Source: Balneola sp. (GTDB lineage Bacteria > Bacteroidota > Rhodothermia > Balneolales > Balneolaceae). From it: 64,000 bases of DNA. Below, piece by piece: positions 62,819 to 64,000 of the stretch. The notes below the pieces were generated by a model. The model was not told the origin of the DNA. It made no database searches and worked only from the letters and a program-made list of their open reading frames with translations. Made by a program: the position numbers and the translations under genes. The first letter of the stretch is position 1, and every line of letters begins with the position of its first letter. Location: contig NZMW01000010.1 of the NCBI GenBank assembly GCA_002694685.1, positions 186,001 to 250,000 on the forward strand, written 5' to 3'.

Positions 62819-63296
62819 ATTGAGAAGCAATATCCGTAAATGAAAAGAAATGCAATTTGTTCTGAATCCTAATTGAATCCAATCATCCTGCTCCTTATCT
62901 TAGGAAAACTTCAAATAAGCGTTCACTCACAATTACCGATTTAGCAATCCATAACTTTGAAGCACTGCCGTCGCGTACCCAAAAATGGAGGTCGCGAGAT
63001 TGATGGCATTATCTTTTCTCAATATCATTATTCAAATCCGGCGCGTTATTCGCAGTCGGATTTTTTTTGATCTAAAAATCCAGACACCTCTTCAAGCCAG
63101 TACTCCAATAAATAATTTTTTCCCAGGTTATGAAGCTCTGCGTCGTAACCTATTTGCTCCTACGCAAAGTATCGGGGGCAAGAGTGTTGTTAGAGTCAGT
63201 AAGCAGACCACAAACTATCTGGGTTCAAATCTTTTTGTTAACGAATCCAATTTTCCACAAAACCATATTTCACCAAACCCGAAACACAGTTAATCA
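62819..63296. other. Intergenic stretch upstream of carA
   Basis: About 480 bases. It contains an open frame (62985-63293) that I do not accept as a gene, and no clear hairpin or repeat. It should contain the carA promoter; no pyrimidine-attenuation hairpin is evident. Confidence 0.5.
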
Positions 63297-64000
63297 ATGT
63301 CACTCAACCAAAGAAAAAAAGCCATACTTGCACTAAGCGACGGTACCATTGTTCACGGCCAGGCTGTTGGACATGAAGGAATAACTGGTGGCGAGCTATG
63401 CTTCAACACCAGCATGACCGGTTACCAGGAAATTTTCACCGACCCGAGTTATTACGGTCAGCTGATGATGATGACCTACCCTCACATTGGAAATTATGGA
63501 ACCATGCCCCGGGATGATGAAGCCCGAAAGGTGATGGTCGCTGGAATTATCACCCGAGCCTTTTCATGGGAATTCAGTAATCCTATGGCCGATCGAAGTC
63601 TACAGGAATATTTGGTAGATAACGAAATTACGGGGATTTCAGGAGTTGATACCCGAATGCTTGTTCGCCATGTTCGAGAAAAGGGCGTGATGAACGCGGT
63701 TATCTCCAGCACTGAGATGGATGAAGAAAAGCTGGTTCAAATGGCCAAAGACTGGGACGATATGGAAGGTCTTGAACTAGCCTCCAAAGTAACCCGATCA
63801 GAGGCCCAAACCGTAAACGGAGCTGATGACTTTAGAGTAGCTGCTTTCGATTACGGAATAAAGCAAAACATCATCAACAATCTGAACCAAAGAGGATGTA
63901 CACTGAGAATTTTTCCGGCAAAAACATCAGTTGAAGAAATCAAGGAATGGGAAGCAGACGGATACTTCTTTTCAAATGGTCCCGGAGATCCAACGGCTAC
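63297..64000 (+). CDS. carA: Carbamoyl-phosphate synthase small (glutaminase) subunit, 5' part
   Basis: The frame begins with ATG at 63297 and runs off the window end after about 234 codons. The N-terminal domain shows ILALSDGTIVHGQAVG, GELCFNTSMTGYQEIFTDPSYYGQ and MTYPHIGNYG, hallmarks of CarA. ITGISGVDTRMLVRHVREKG follows, then the start of the amidotransferase domain (VAAFDYGIKQNIINNLNQRG and SNGPGDP). The catalytic Cys lies beyond the window. CarA releases ammonia from glutamine for CarB in arginine and pyrimidine synthesis. Confidence 0.96.
   Translation, partial: MSLNQRKKAILALSDGTIVHGQAVGHEGITGGELCFNTSMTGYQEIFTDPSYYGQLMMMTYPHIGNYGTMPRDDEARKVMVAGIITRAFSWEFSNPMADRSLQEYLVDNEITGISGVDTRMLVRHVREKGVMNAVISSTEMDEEKLVQMAKDWDDMEGLELASKVTRSEAQTVNGADDFRVAAFDYGIKQNIINNLNQRGCTLRIFPAKTSVEEIKEWEADGYFFSNGPGDPTA

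Noticed and set aside
62985-63293. 102-codon open frame upstream of carA
   Set aside because: No recognisable domain, no tight spacing, and a composition unlike neighbouring proteins; read as intergenic.
1-64000. CRISPR arrays, rRNA or tRNA genes, insertion sequences with transposases
   Set aside because: None could be found: no regularly spaced repeats with unique spacers, no RNA gene that folds, and no transposase-like protein.

Overview
The window looks like chromosomal DNA of a Gram-negative bacterium of the Bacteroidota/Rhodothermota/Balneolota assemblage, most plausibly a marine Balneolaceae-type organism (Balneola/Gracilimonas-like). Clues are a type IX-style C-terminal sorting domain with an NYPNPFNP motif, DUF4270-like and DUF3078-like outer-membrane genes, an Asn/Lys/Arg-rich N-terminus on Rho, many lipoproteins, and few Shine-Dalgarno sequences. 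The genus is an inference from protein style; no rRNA or tRNA gene is present to test it.

Layout. 1-1.9 kb: end of an unidentified gene, then purQ-lptB-rhodanese on the plus strand. 2.1-12.8 kb (minus): rho, then a long gene run read in the order glgB, malQ, a ComA-like phosphosulfolactate synthase, a single-domain GT5 glycogen-synthase-like protein, a DUF4270-like lipoprotein, an outer-membrane protein and a TPR protein. 12.9-17.1 kb: LolC/E-like permease, a membrane-fused MurF-like ligase and a sugar-phosphate nucleotidyltransferase. 17.1-20.4 kb: an accessory island, described below. 20.4-27.9 kb: RluA-family synthase, RND efflux adaptor and pump, ruvA, ruvC, fabI. 28-38 kb: four-helix-bundle (S23) gene, secreted proteins, CotH/lamin-tail protein, dinB, metalloprotease lipoprotein, prfC, and a mobile mystery A/B module. 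38-47 kb: secreted GH13 amylase, FtsX-like permease with PadR regulator, DoxX-like protein, DUF432-MscS pair, serine hydrolase. 47-63 kb: mostly secreted hydrolases, lipoproteins and transporters. 63.3 kb to the end: 5' part of carA.

Most interesting region: 17.5-20.4 kb holds three copies (17527-17649, 18951-19073, 19710-19832) of an imperfectly palindromic repeat. Each is exactly 123 bp, opens with ...AAC and closes at a GTT (GTC in one copy). Two copies begin inside the stop codon of the preceding gene, as integron attC sites do. The segments between them carry an ExbB-like membrane protein, a membrane LytTR regulator, a Phd/RelE toxin-antitoxin pair with its own palindromic operator, and a small membrane protein. 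I read this as an integron-type gene-cassette cluster without an integrase in the window (CALIN-like), possibly closed by a degenerate fourth site next to rluA.

Other points worth a look: the ComA-like enzyme and half-size glycogen synthase inside a glycogen gene run, the MurF-like ligase fused to a multi-pass membrane domain, a decayed duplicate of the 3' end of an MFS gene, an inverted repeat around the S23 gene, repeated operator-like boxes before the mobile mystery genes, and paired palindromic dispersed repeats in several intergenic gaps.
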